Shown here: piece after piece, positions 1 through 11,227 of the stretch | How positions within the stretch are numbered: position 1 is the stretch's first letter | Layout: each line of letters begins with the position of its first letter | Assembly: GCA_037042185.1 (NCBI GenBank) | Contig: JAXQJY010000022.1 | Span: 806,001-870,000, forward strand | Source: Sordariomycetes sp. S80-01Y | Taxonomy: Eukaryota; Ascomycota; Sordariomycetes | Direction: 5' to 3' | DNA: 64,000 nucleotides | Made by a program: the position numbers and the translations under genes | Notes under the pieces: generated by a model | Seen by the model: only the letters and a program-made list of their open reading frames with translations | Database searches by the model: none | What the model was told of the DNA's origin: nothing

Positions 1-1054
1 GTGCCGAGTGCGTGAAAGGAGGCCTCGTGAGGCAACTGAGCTGTTTATGGAAGAAGCTTTTCGAGCGCGGGCAGCTCATGGGGCCGGTCACTTCCGCACC
101 CTCTATGCCTTGAGTCTCTTTGCAGAGCAACTTCTTCGACTTGGCTGCTGGGATGAGCTCGAGCAGCTTCAGGTACGCCTCAGAAATTGCCCAGAATTGG
201 CACCATTGGCCGGTTCGCGGGCCCTCGATCACAGCAAAGCAAACAGCGACGAGAAGAGTGGCACAGGCAGTGACACGGACAGCGACGTGGACGTAGCTGA
301 CCAAGAAGACAACGAACTATTCGAAGGGGTTTTCCAGAACCTGATGAAACTTGAGCATTCGCCAGAGCTTCATAAGCAAATCCTTCAGAATGTCACAAAG
401 GCACACAGGTCAAAGGCTTGCGTAGTTCTGGCTACGTGCAATCTTGTGCAGGTGCTAATGAATCGCGGTGCACTTGCGGATTCTTGGAGTCTTCTAGATC
501 CGCTACTGCAACGTCCGCGCGACTCTTCGCTCGGAAGCGCGCATCGTCTTGGTCTGGCCACGGCCAGCCTCGCCCGCTGCAACCAACAGAGAGGCCAGTG
601 GAAGGAAATGGGAGACCAGTATGCAAGCATCATTCAACTCTTCGACACACACACGTCAATTGAGGACATACTCGAAAGTTCCAACCACCTCTTGGGCGGT
701 ATTTCCAATTCCGACCACGATTACACCCTTGACCCCGAATTCAATGTGTCAAGCGTGGAAAATGAACTTCACGATGCGGAGAGAGCATATACCATGGCAA
801 ATAGAGCACGGGAAGCCGCAGACCTCGTCTTCGGTGCTGAAGACGAAATTACTCTCATGATCCAAGTCAGCATTTCTCACATGTTGCACGACAAGGTAGA
901 GCACGGAAGAGCAATAAACCCCTTGAAAGACACTGTCGAGCTACAGGAACTGGCGCTGGGGCCGGATCACAGGGATGTGCAAGGCACTATGGAGACACTT
1001 CGGCGATGGGAAGACAGTGCAGAAGTGGATGGCCAGGCGACAACTCTGCGATGA
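1..1054 (+). CDS. TPR-rich protein, 3' part only
   Basis: The reading frame is open to the left edge of the window, and its first apparent start is only a GTG at base 8, so this is the C-terminal part (about 350 codons) of a longer gene. Residues roughly 245-335 (from HDAERAYTMANRAREAADL to LGPDHRDVQGTMETL) have the helix pairs and the 'LGPDHRDV' signature of TPR_10/TPR_12 repeats, which usually form the C-terminal sensor arm of fungal NB-ARC or NACHT receptors. A low-complexity acidic stretch (SDTDSDVDVADQED) lies near residue 90. The gene runs tail to tail into the PNP/NB-ARC/TPR gene downstream. That makes a second receptor-like protein plausible, but the diagnostic N-terminal and nucleotide-binding domains are outside the window. 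TPR content is fairly sure; function is inferred. Confidence 0.6.
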   Translation, partial: CRVRERRPREATELFMEEAFRARAAHGAGHFRTLYALSLFAEQLLRLGCWDELEQLQVRLRNCPELAPLAGSRALDHSKANSDEKSGTGSDTDSDVDVADQEDNELFEGVFQNLMKLEHSPELHKQILQNVTKAHRSKACVVLATCNLVQVLMNRGALADSWSLLDPLLQRPRDSSLGSAHRLGLATASLARCNQQRGQWKEMGDQYASIIQLFDTHTSIEDILESSNHLLGGISNSDHDYTLDPEFNVSSVENELHDAERAYTMANRAREAADLVFGAEDEITLMIQVSISHMLHDKVEHGRAINPLKDTVELQELALGPDHRDVQGTMETLRRWEDSAEVDGQATTLR

Positions 1055-2014
1055 ATCCGTTTCGTGATCACACCAACATACAACATTGCAAAGGATCTGT
1101 CCTTTGTGAACTACAGCGTCCATACCTGTTCACGTACCTGTGGATAGCTGGGGCGACACGTATACTAACTTCTTGAGAACACGCCTTGAGAATGGAGCCA
1201 AGGAGTGTTCGCACCGGAAACGTCAACTTGGAGCATTGCAGCCCATTACCTTCCGATCCACAGTAGTAACACTTCAAAGCTGCGCAGTCCGTAAAAGCAG
1301 ACTGGAAGGCTCATTGGCCCTGAGTGCGGCGGGAAGTAAGGGTTGAGACGGGAGTCTCGATGCAGACGTCAGACACGGTAAAGTTCTCGAGAGCTTAGTC
1401 ACTATTGGCGCAGGCAAGGTATGCCATCGCAAAGGCATTTGCGAGGTTCTGGGGGTAATTTGACAAAAAGAAGCTCTCTATTCCAGCCCGAAAGTGAGGT
1501 TCTCGCCTCCTGTGGTAATTGTCTTGATTTCTAGCTTCTCTAGCCATTCCTAGATCATTGAGAAAGTACGCAAGGCAACGTCCTCGGTCGAATTGTACTC
1601 ACTATTGACACGACCTTTGCTTCTCACAGAGAAAGTCGGGGAACGCTGAGCCCATGTCATACGAAACTTTCTATATTTTGCCTGCAATGCCGCAGGCTCC
1701 TTTTTCTCAAAAGCTCCAATACTATGCTCAGAGTCAGGGGATTTTCCTGCTATCAGGGCAATTCTCTTACAAATCAGGTGCCTCACTTAATCAGTTTGGT
1801 GCTTGATAGTAGCTAGTTGGGTCACAAGCAACCTCTGTGGTACGAGCCGGGGCTGAATCTTATCAGCCACTAATCCTCGACTCGATTTTCAAGGCTCAAA
1901 AAATAACCTTCGCAGCACCATCGAACGACTCACCACACTTGAGCAAATGGGCGTGCCTGCAACCAGTGGCAACTCTCAGCCAATGCACGAGCGTGGCAAT
2001 CAATATATTTCTCC
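1055..2014. other. Intergenic, between convergent genes
   Basis: This holds the 3' flanks of two convergent TPR-containing genes. I see no coding exon, repeat or RNA gene. Only short unsupported reading frames occur. Confidence 0.5.
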
Positions 2015-5000
2015 TTAGGAGATTAAGCTTTCTGGCTCTTCTACCAGACTTTCGAGTCCATCTCTGCGTTCAGAGGACACTGCTCTGAGGCTTTCCTTGA
2101 TATCCAAGGTGTATTGATGGTCAGAACCAAGCTTTGCCTCTGATAACTGTGCCACGGCTGATAGGAGCTTAATGGATTTCGGACTTTTTGCATGCCCTCC
2201 GTACCTTCTCGCCACGACATGCAAGCTTCTCCAGATACGAGGGTGGTCGTTCGCAAAGAAAGCTCGCGCTCTATCCACAACATCGAGACACAACATCTCG
2301 CCCTCTTCCCACCGATTCAATCTGAAGAGATGCAGTGCAGCCTCAATCATACTCGACAAGGTCAGGGGATGGTGAGGTCCCAATCTCCTTTTCCACACGC
2401 GCAAGATCTCGGCTTCCATGTCATACGCCTTCTGTGTGAAGCCCTGAGCAGACCAGATTAACGCCAACGTGGAAGCGGCTCGCAGACTACCCGGATGCTC
2501 TCGTCCGTAGAGGTCGACTGAAATCTGTAACAATTCTTTGAGAACCTGCTCTGCCTCGTCTTGAAAATTGCTGGATTCACACAACATTATTGTAACGGTT
2601 AGCACTTTCAACACCTCACTTCGTCCTGATTCCGTGACTTGTTGCCTTAGTTTACTCATAAGCAACGCCGCCCAGCCACCCTCCTCTATAATTTTATCTC
2701 CCTTACTTCTATTGGAAGCCTCGCCGACTCTCGAACTCGTCAATAGACTGGATTCAGATCGCAGTGACGTTTCAATGATTGACGATATCTTTTGCTTCAT
2801 ACGCTTCGATTCGTCAACATAACCTTGCGATTCGTAGATATCAGCCAACTGTAGCATGGTCTCAAGCATCGATGACTCTTCCCTGCCGTTCTTACTAGAC
2901 CAGTTCGCAAGAAGCTCCTGGAGAAGTGCGATGGCTTCCTCAAAACGGCGTTGATCCGCATATAATGTGGCAATGCTTCTCTTAGCTCTGATCGTGAAAC
3001 GATCATCGTTCCCAGGTTTATTCAGAGCACGTTCGTACACGAGCTTCAGGAGACTCTCTGCATCCTTCAGTCGAGACTGTCCACGATATATATCTGCCAG
3101 AAGACATTGACTCTCCATAGTCAAAGGATCATCAACTCCCAGAGATTTGGTCCTCTTTCGTACAGATTCGAAGACAGGGCTCTCTGATTCGGTAAATCGC
3201 CCATCGCTATAGAGATGAAATCCAAGTAGATGTTCGAGTTCCGCTCTGACCAGTGAATGTTGCTCAGATGAGACTTCGCTGACTTTCAGAACGGCTCTAC
3301 AGTGTGATAAAAGGGTTTGATACCCAAAAGGCAGGCCGCCGTGATTCAAGTCAGCTTGAATGGTCTGCCGGTCTTCAGGGAAGATGTAAAATATCACGTT
3401 CAATGCTTCAAAGGCAAATCGTGCCTTTCTCCCTTGAGCCTCGAGCCAATCCCGAGTGATAATTTGAACCAGTCGGTGCATGTCATAACTTCCATTGGTC
3501 GTTTCGCTGACGAAGGAAAAGGCCTTCAAGACTCCAATCCCCTCGACTAGTTGTATTTCTGCAATATCCTCGGTCAGTTCGCGGCGCTGTAAGTAGTAGC
3601 TTCGCAAAACAAGCTGCGGGATGTCTTGCCGGTCTAGCATGCTCATCAACGATAGGAGCTCGAAAGCAATCGGCCTGCGGTTCTCGATTTGCTGAAGAGA
3701 TAGAGATAACGCCTTGGCCACAGCACGAGGCGTTTCGGAGTCTCTACCGCTAGTCTCGAAGTCCTTATTGAGAAAGTATGAGAGCTGGGCTTCGTCGTCC
3801 CCCAGAAGCTCGATGTACTTGTCTACGGTTATGCCAGTTTCTTCAATATACGCCGCGGCCTGGGCCATCGCAAGTGGCAAGTGTTCGAGTCGCTCAGACA
3901 ATATGTCAAGGCTTTCAGACGAAACGTTTTTGCCCACGATTTTCGTGCGCATGAGCGCTTGTGACTCTTCTTCATCCATGTCAACGACTTCGATGGGAAT
4001 TTGCCCCTGCGTGAGGCGAATTCCAACTTGTTTGTTTCTTGTGGTGATCAGCACGGCGCCGTGGGAGCATTCTGGTATATAATGCTTGAGTGGTCGGTTG
4101 TCAGACACCTTGGCGCTCCCAGCCGATGATGCTTCTGGAGAGAACAAATCCACGTCGTCGGCGTTGTCGATGATCATGAGCCAATTGCCTCGGTCCTTGG
4201 ATTCGAGCCAATCTTTGACTGATTGTAAGATGTTGTTCTTGGGATCTTTATGGCCTTCAATCTGGCAGTGTTGCGCAATGGTCGTATAAGCCAGGTGAAA
4301 GCGTTCGGTGCTACTTGCATGGATCCAGAAAGTAGACATATCGGGATGATTTTTCTTCAATCGGAAAGCATACTCGGTTGCAATCTGGGTTTTTCTTCAA
4401 AAGTCAGAAAATTCACTGAGATCGCTAAAGCACGAACATACCCGATTCCTCCTAACCCACATAGGGAGGTTCTGACTTGCGAATCTGTACCAAATGGTTC
4501 CTCGGGAAGTCTGTCCAAGATACCCTGACGGCCAATAAAATGAGGGTTTCGTGTGTAAGGGACGATGTCTGATGATGATTAGAGCTTGATGACGCATTCA
4601 GTCTTCTGCATACTTACGATGAACAGCTGAGGGTTGCCTTTCGTCTTCACCCTTATCGTCAGCATCTACCAGCCAAGAACAAAGGGAGCAACGTACCATT
4701 GAATGGGAGGACCTTTGAACTCCAGTTCTCTAGGAACGCCTTCACACAACATGCAGCCGTTGCTGCAGCATATCGTTGCCATTTCTTTGACTTGTGGCTG
4801 TCCGCATAATCGCAGGCACCCTTGATAATCACGCACGGAAAACTGTCCCAAGCGCCAGCGCCCTCCATCTCAAACGCTATCACACCCTCTTTTTTTGCGA
4901 TTTCGTTGCGATGTTCTGCGGACTTCATGACTGTATCGCTTGAGGCAATGGGGCCGAAGTGTATGACGGCCTCGGGGGGGGCATCAGCCAGGCGAGTTCG

Positions 5001-5686
5001 CTGTAGCAGCTGATCTTTGCAACAACCACATGAATCGCAAGGGAGTTCGTCTTCTGGTGACGATATTTGTGAGGGAACAGCCGATCTTCATCAACTCCTG
5101 GGTACGTTGCCGCCAGCTCAGGTTCATTTTCTTGAAGCTGGCAGAGGTAGGCGTTGATCTTATTCTGCATTTTCTTCCGATTACGCAGACGCTCCAGAGT
5201 CTTTAGTAGAGTCGCAATCTTAAAGCTCACTGGTCCCAAGTTGTCGGACAGGGTGTTCTTGCGCACGAAATCCTCCGGCAGCTGTCGTCCCAGGTCATAT
5301 TGCACGACGCTGGTGCTGATGACGACGTCGCCCAGCACAATCTCCTTGAGTTCGCCGTCAAGATCTGGCACGAAAGGTACGGCGCCGCAGATACCCGTTA
5401 TGATGGCGACTTTGATATTCGGAAACGCCACCGCGACCTGTGTTGCGACGCGGCTCGCGGCCGCCTTGCCCATCTTTGGCAACTGAGCGAGCACGACATT
5501 GTGATCTCCAATAGATCCAAGTGACTGGGTGTCAAGATCTGCAGAAAGCTGGTTAAAGGAGCTGTCGGCTGCCAAGTCGTCCCAGTGCTCGTCGAATAGG
5601 GCCTCAACCGCGTCGGCTTCAATGGTCAAAGCGCAGATAATGGCAACTTCAAAGTCGGAGGGTCGGCGAGGACGCGTGCGCGCCAT
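2015..5686 (-). CDS. PNP/UDP-phosphorylase - NB-ARC - TPR receptor (fungal NLR-like)
   Basis: Domain order: an N-terminal PNP_UDP domain (start at 5686, DFEVAIICALTIEADAV; later IHFGPIASSDTV and GVIAFEMEGAGAWDSFPC), then NB-ARC, then many TPR_10/12 repeats to the stop. NB-ARC signatures are the P-loop GLGGIGKTQIA, kinase-2 NWLMIIDNADDVD, the motif GAVLITTRNKQVG, and LPLAMAQAAAYI. Such proteins are fungal NLR-like receptors thought to act in non-self recognition and cell death. Introns: 4395-4441 splits the P-loop codon (GG|A after GGIG); a second (about 4565-4613, acceptor CAG) precedes IVPYTRNPHFIGR; a short third (about 4670-4700, only about 31 nt) is uncertain. One apparent frameshift lies near 5040-5065. 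Upstream reads PGVDEDRLFPHKYRH; downstream PCDSCGCCKDQLL and LADAPPEAVIHFG continue in another frame, as if one base were missing. No GT-AG intron repairs it while keeping the conserved residues. The locus may be a pseudogene or contain a sequence error. Confidence 0.8.
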
Positions 5687-6219
5687 AGCGGTTGCGAAAG
5701 CACTCGAAAGTCGCGACTGTGAAGTACAGCGATTGACGACATGAGCGGGCTGTTGGGGTTTATGTTGGTTGCTCAGTTGCCGCCAGCCTTGGGCGACTCT
5801 GCCTTGCGGGGCTGTGCCGCGAGGTCACATCGTCGAGCCAGTGAGCAGCACCCTGGCCAGAGAGGATGCTGCGAGTAGGTGTAATGGCAACCGGGCTTGA
5901 TAATGGGCTCCGCTGGTTTCAACGTAAGACCCTCACAGCTAGATCCAACGAAGGCTTTTTGTTTACTTGGGAAAGGGTCATGTGGAGTACACCATGAACT
6001 AGTCAAGACTAGTAAGTACCTAGTAGCTTTGCAGCTGTCGGAGCTTACGAGTACCTAAAGTAGCCAAGAGAAATTTGAAAGATTATATAATTTACTGATC
6101 GAGCTGAAATAGTTCAACATCAAGTCAAACAGAGAATCTAAACCCGAATAAAGTATTGGACGACCCTTGCTGCTCCCGCTGTCCTTGCCTCCCGACTATA
6201 ATCATCTTTGACCACGCCG
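5687..6219. other. Intergenic, upstream of NLR gene
   Basis: This is the promoter side of the NLR-like gene and the 3' side of the micro-protein gene. An AT-rich patch (AGATTATATAATTTACTG, about 6080-6098) is the only distinctive feature. No coding sequence was recognised. Confidence 0.45.
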
Positions 6220-6656
6220 TCACTTCCTGGGAGTCCTCATGTTGGCCAACACCCTCGCCAGAAGCTCCTCGCGCGTCGCATTTTCTCCGGGGAACAAATT
6301 CCTCTACACAGAGACATCAGCCAGCGCCCTCATACTCACAGCCAGTCTTGGAGACCTACAGCGGCGAGCCACCGCCTCATCTCCTCACGCGTCCAGCTTT
6401 CTGGGTCGCCCTTTGGGTCTTCGCTCGTCGGGAACATGTCACCGCCCCAGATAGAGTAGACGGCTGCTGCCGCGACGGCGCCGCCGAATGCTGAGGATGT
6501 TAGTTGGCTTACCGCGATTACCCTGCGGTTGGAGCAACGGATAGGGCTGGCTCACCAAGCACCATGTTCTGTGTGTCGTCAGTACATTCATAGCAGTATT
6601 TAGGTGTGGTGTTGACTAACTTTGGACTTCATCATGTTGTCCAACGGAGTCGGCAT
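6220..6656 (-). CDS. Small four-exon protein with TM-like N-terminus and Ish1/SAP-like tail
   Basis: The gene is made of exons too short to stand out: 6621-6656, 6556-6568 (a 13-nt microexon), 6360-6490 and 6220-6303. All introns are GT-AG (6569-6620, 6491-6555, 6304-6359). The total of 264 nt gives 87 aa. It begins MPTPLDNMMKSKN, then an Ala/Gly-rich hydrophobic stretch (AFGGAVAAAAVYSIWGG, about residues 17-33) that could be a membrane anchor. Then come SWTREEMRRWLAARNLFPG and ATREELLARV, a helix pair resembling the Ish1/Msc1 or SAP-like motif. The last junction is in phase 0 and restores WLAA|RNLFPGENATREEL, a continuous helix pattern, which supports the model. From memory, similar small proteins occur across Sordariomycetes. 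Function is unknown; a mitochondrial or membrane location is an inference. It is divergent from rpl38. Confidence 0.7.
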
Positions 6657-7115
6657 GATGGGCAACGAATGGGTGTTGAGATTCGGTGTGTTTGGTGTTA
6701 GGTGTCACAATGCTTCAATGCAGCGACTCTTACACCCGCAAGTTGAATAACGGAGCCAGAGTAGGGACGATATTATGTTGCAGAGGTGAGCACGGCTCGA
6801 TATATAATATTAGAAGCGATCTGTCAACTTCATGCTCAACGATGCTAGATCAAGGTCGACGTGTCCGTGGTCGTCGTTGCCTACACCATACGTACATTGA
6901 CGCCACATCGTCACAGCGACCGCCACTTGTGGCTCAACCCGACCCATCAGCCACGAATGAGTCCGTCAGCCACAGACCCACCGGCCCCGCGAAAATGCCC
7001 AGCGCACAAAATCAATTCCTCCAAAATCCGCCTTTGGCAAAACGTTCCTCTGATTTTCGATCTCCTCCTCCCCTTCAAGACCCGTTCAACGTCCGCCCAT
7101 TGAACAACCGCCAAA
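6657..7115. promoter_or_regulatory. Bidirectional promoter region of micro-protein gene and rpl38
   Basis: This 459-bp stretch separates two divergent starts. The part next to rpl38 is pyrimidine-rich (TCCTCCTCCCCTTC near 7065-7078), as is usual for strongly expressed fungal genes. No specific operator could be assigned. Confidence 0.4.
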
Positions 7116-7564
7116 ATGCCTCGTGAGGTCGCTGATATCAAGAAGGTTCGTTCCTCCTCTTCATCTCAACTGTCTGGAAGAAAGCAATGCTGACCCGCGA
7201 CAGTTCATCGAGATCTGCCGTCGGAAGGACGCCTCCTGTACGTTTACGCGCGAACGAACCTCGACCGTCCACCACATCGAGGGGGAACCGCGGGGGCCAT
7301 GAAGGCTAACATTTCGCAGCCGCGCGCATCAAGAAGAACAAGAAGGTCGGCAACGTCAAGTTCAAGGTCCGCTGCCAGACGCACCTGTACACCCTGGTGC
7401 TCAAGGATGCCGACAAGGCCGAGAAGCTGAAGCAGTCCCTGCCCCCGAGTATGTTGCACCCTGCCACAGACCGAGCTCGCAAATTGGGCTGCGGCGTGTC
7501 TTGAGGATAAGATTACTGACGACGGGCAGACCTGGCGATCTCCGAAGTCCCCAAGAAGAACTAG
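7116..7564 (+). CDS. rpl38: 60S ribosomal protein L38 (eL38)
   Basis: Four exons (7116-7145, 7204-7237, 7320-7448, 7530-7564) total 228 nt and encode 75 aa. The protein begins [19 protein letters not shown], continues [17 protein letters not shown] and ends [11 protein letters not shown], which is the eL38 pattern throughout. It is a small basic structural protein of the large cytosolic ribosomal subunit. The length fits the family (about 70-80 aa). All three introns have GT-AG ends; the second leaves TCC T|CC and the third CCG A|AC. The intron-rich structure of so short a gene is common for fungal ribosomal protein genes. Identification is near certain. Confidence 0.95.
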
Positions 7565-7755
7565 ACGAGACGATGAAGCGATGACGAGGTGAAGGGTTTG
7601 CAGGGTCATGTGGCACGTTTTGGGCGTCTCGGGATATCTTGCATTTCATGTGCTGGAAAGCCATGCTCGGATAGAGTCCAACGGAAAATAAGAAACGATT
7701 CAAGTCATTACTCGCTCGAACGCTCCCCCTTGGGAATACTGATCTGGCGGGACAT

Positions 7756-8391
7756 CTAGCCTATGTGATGGAAGCACCGCGTTTCCTTCTCTTGGGATAA
7801 ACTGAGTTTCTGGACGGCTTGTTGGACGGGGAAATTGGTGTGCGACGAAAAGACGACGAGCTCTTCGGCGTCGTCGCTGGTCTTCTCGATACGCCAGCCG
7901 CCCCAGACGTGGTCTTCGAGCTTCAGATCCAAGAATGTGTCCTCCAGCTTCCGGTACTTGGCCTGCACCTCCTCCTTCTCATCCCGGGACACAAATATCC
8001 TGTCCACGTCAAAGCAATCGTGCTCGCGGAACTCCGGCGGGGTCCCCTTCTGCTTCCCTGCCGCCGTCATGTGGAATAACAAGACAGCGTCGTCCCCCTC
8101 GGCGAAGAATCTCTTCATCTCGCTCATGCCCTTTTGATTGACGTCGCTAGCGATCCATTCCTTGTGTCCTTCGGGCGAGTCCCACGGCGCAATAAGGAGC
8201 AGGTATGCGGGGTCGGTTTTGGCGATGAAGGCCGTGGTGAGGTTGCGCGTGGATGAGGGCGGGAGCAGGTGAGGCTGATGCTGCCGGATCCATTCGTCCT
8301 GCAGCTCGAGGTTCTGCATCAAGACATCGTAGAGCTCGAGCTCCTGGTAATTGGGCTCAAGCTTGAGGAGGGCGAACTCGGTGACGCCCAT
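7756..8391 (-). CDS. ABM-like (dimeric alpha/beta barrel) hypothetical protein
   Basis: The frame is open from 8499, but I take the start at the ATG at 8391 because MGVTEFALLKLEPNY is the usual first strand of this fungal family. That gives 211 aa. Two similar halves can be seen, each beginning a beta strand followed by a helix: EFALLKLEP...LMQNLELQDEWIRQHQP and CFDVDRIFVSR...YRKLEDTFLDLKLEDH. This resembles tandem ferredoxin-like ABM folds. Such proteins are often annotated as antibiotic-biosynthesis-monooxygenase-domain proteins without known substrate. There is no signal peptide or membrane segment. It is convergent with rpl38 (191 bp apart). The fold call is moderate; the role is unknown. 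Confidence 0.6.
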   Translation of the reverse strand: MGVTEFALLKLEPNYQELELYDVLMQNLELQDEWIRQHQPHLLPPSSTRNLTTAFIAKTDPAYLLLIAPWDSPEGHKEWIASDVNQKGMSEMKRFFAEGDDAVLLFHMTAAGKQKGTPPEFREHDCFDVDRIFVSRDEKEEVQAKYRKLEDTFLDLKLEDHVWGGWRIEKTSDDAEELVVFSSHTNFPVQQAVQKLSLSQEKETRCFHHIG

Positions 8392-9666
8392 GTTGCCGAG
8401 TGATTCTGAAGCTGCGCAAAGGGTTTCGGCTGCTGCTGAGTCGAGGAATGCAATCGGAGCCCTCCCGTCCTTTTTGTATCGCTGAGGCAGCACCGGCAAG
8501 ATGCGTCACGTCCAAGTCCGGAGTTAAACCCCACACCGGCCGTCCCGGGGGCTGGAAGCAACGGGCCAAAGATCGAGCGTCGAGGTCAATTGGAACGGGT
8601 TTGGGACACATGGGATTAAGCTCATCGTGAAAGCGCGAAAACGTCGATCCCGGCTGCTGCGCCTACTTCCATCGCCATCCACAACGCAGCATAGAGGCGA
8701 ATGAGGGGCAGAAGCGACACTCCGTCATCCACCTACAGGAAACCGTGACAGCGCTGGGAGACAGCCTCGGTGGGTGAACGGGGGGATGCGGACGAATTAA
8801 GTTTGGCCATGGACGGAACGGAGGCATCATTGATGGCTCGAATAAGCTTTGCCTTCTTCAACGGTTGTATGAATTGGTCCGAGGATGGAAAGCGGCGGCT
8901 GACAAGTACACTCGTTGACGCGGCCGTTGGTGGCTTGGCCTTTGGCTGTGTTTGGAACTCAGTCAAGACAGTCATGGGAACGCGGACAGAATCAGGGTCA
9001 CTGGAGCGTCAATGCACTCCGTCATTGCGAGACGGAAGAGGCGAGTCTTCATATTGTTCATGCTCTCGACGTCCGAGTCGTCTCGATATCATGATTAGTG
9101 GGTGGTGGATCCCACACCTCGCCGTGTAAACCAGCGCAGCCAATGGGAACAATGCAGTTGCAAGCAGCTGCAGGGAGTGCTGAGCGGCCAAAAACACGCC
9201 GAACACCCTCTCGCCATCCGGCAGCCTCGACGTGGTCGGCGTGTTTTCTTTACCCCACATCCGGGCTCAGCAGGGCCTCCCAGTGTGCCACTACCACTAA
9301 AGACGAACGGCTTGGCGGCGACCTCATCTCACATTTTAGGGGATCCGGAGCGCAGCCTAATCAATCGACCAACCATCATCTGCCCTGTTCCATTGCGAAC
9401 GAATCGTACGACATTTGTGACGCCGTGTGACACCCTCTTTTTATTTACCATTCAGGGGCACCATCGCCAGCAGCTTCGAGGAGGACAACCCCGGATCTGC
9501 AGCCTGTTTTGTTTCGCTTTGCTTCCGCTTCGTTTCCCTCCCGTCATCGCGCATTCCAGAGACGGAGCAGCAGCCCCTTAACCCGCCCGCCAACGACTCG
9601 AAGCCTCCTCCTCCCGCCCCGCGACTCGAATCGAGGCCCAGCCGTACCCACGCAAGCGACTGTCTC
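8392..9666. other. Intergenic, divergent promoter region of ABM-like gene and mevalonate kinase
   Basis: No supported gene. The part before mevalonate kinase (about 9430-9666) is rich in C and T and is open in frame with it, but has no further conserved residues, so I treat it as leader. An uncertain start further upstream (ATG at 9427) cannot be excluded. Confidence 0.45.
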
Positions 9667-11227
9667 ATGGGCGCCCCCGTCGAGATGGCAGCCTCCACCA
9701 ACGGCGCCCCCCGCGTCAATGGCAACTCCAACGGCGACGGTCCCCTCGCGCTGTCGTACCGCATCAAGATGGAGCGCAAGCAGTCCAGTCCCATGGCGCC
9801 GCCTTTCATGGTCAGCGCGCCGGGCAAGGTTATTGTCTGGGGCGAGCACGCCGTAGTGCACGGAAAGGTGAGTGCCCTCGCTCTGTTCGCGCGTCGTTGC
9901 GTGCGCTGGAAGATCTCCTGAAGAGCAAGTGCTGACGAGACAGGCTGCTATCGCCGCCGCCATCTCCCTCAGATCCTACCTTCACGTCACCACCCTCTCC
10001 AAATCCAAGCGCACCTTCTCCCTGCGCTTCCCCGACATCGACCTCGTTCACACCTGGGACATCGACTCCCTGCCGTGGGACACCTTCCACCAGCCCTCCA
10101 AGAAGAAGTCATACTACTCCCTCGTCACCGAGCTGGATCCGGAGCTGGTAGCGTCTCTGAAGCCACACATCGAAGCCATCAGTCTGGACCACCCCGAAGA
10201 TGTGCGCAAAATACACAAGAGCTCCGCGTTGGCCGCCTTGTACCTGTTCCTGAGTCTGGGCAGCAAGAGCTTTCCTGGATGTCTGTATACCTTGAGGAGC
10301 ACGATTCCGATCGGCGCGGGACTGGGGAGCAGCGCGAGCATATCAGTCTGCTTAGCAGCGGCTATCCTGAACCAGATGCGCATCCTGTCAGGGCCGCATC
10401 CAGATCAGCCCCCCGAGGAGGCGAGGCTGCAGATTGAGCGCATCAACCGCTGGGCCTTTGTGTCCGAGATGTGCATCCACGGAAACCCATCTGGAATCGA
10501 CAATACCGTCGCCACACAAGGAAAGGCCGTCGTCTTCCAAAGAACGGACTACTCAAAGCCGCCGACCGTGCGGCCGCTCTGGGACTTCCCCGAACTACCG
10601 TTGCTCCTGGTCGACACGAGGCAACCGAAATCCACGGCCAACGAGGTCGCAAAGGTGGGCAAGCTGCGCGAGCGGCACCCCAAGCTGGTGGGCAGCATCC
10701 TCGACGCCATCGACCGGATATCGGTCCAGGCCGCCGAGCTCATGGAGGACGAGGACTTTGACGAGGAGGACGACGCCTGCCTCAGCAAGGCGGGCGAGCT
10801 CTTCAGCATCAACCATGGCCTGCTGGTTTCGCTGGGCGTGTCCCACCCGCGTCTCGAGCGCGTGCGCGAGCTGGTCGACCACGAGGGCATCGGCTGGACC
10901 AAGCTCACGGGCGCAGGCGGCGGCGGCTGCTCCATCACCCTGCTTAGGCCCGACGTGCCGACGGCCAAGATGGAGCGGCTGGAGCGCCGGCTCGAGGAGG
11001 AGAACTACGCGCAGTTCGAGACGACGCTCGGCGGCGACGGCGTGGGCGTGCTGTGGCCCGCCATCCTCAAGAACGGCACCGAGGAGGACGAGGAGGGCGG
11101 CATGGAGATCGACGTCGAGCGCTTCCTCAACGCCGAGGGCGTCGAGGGGGTTGAGAAGCTCGTGGGCGTCCACGGCCACGGGGGCGAGAGCGAGGGCTGG
11201 AAGTTCTGGAGGGTCGAGAGCCGGTGA
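9667..11227 (+). CDS. erg12: Mevalonate kinase
   Basis: Exons 9667-9867 and 9944-11227 give 494 aa. The enzyme phosphorylates mevalonate with ATP in the cytosolic sterol and isoprenoid pathway. GHMP-kinase motifs are all present: PFMVSAPGKVIVWGEHAVVHG (motif 1), the ATP loop PIGAGLGSSASISV (motif 2) and KLTGAGGGGCSITLL (motif 3). SEMCIHGNPSGIDNTVATQG carries the substrate-binding segment. The intron (76 nt, GTGAGT...GACAG, branch GCTGAC) falls right after HGK and joins to AAIAAAISL. Compared with yeast ERG12 (about 440 aa), it has a Ser/Asn-rich N-terminal extension. An acidic insert (EDEDFDEEDD) lies near residue 340. The start may instead be the next ATG (9685). It supplies precursors for the prenylation enzymes found further along. 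Confidence 0.93.

Noticed and set aside
5030-5115. Explaining the frame change in the NLR PNP domain by an intron
   Set aside because: Possible GT-AG pairs either give the wrong phase or remove the conserved PGVDEDRLFPHKYRH segment.
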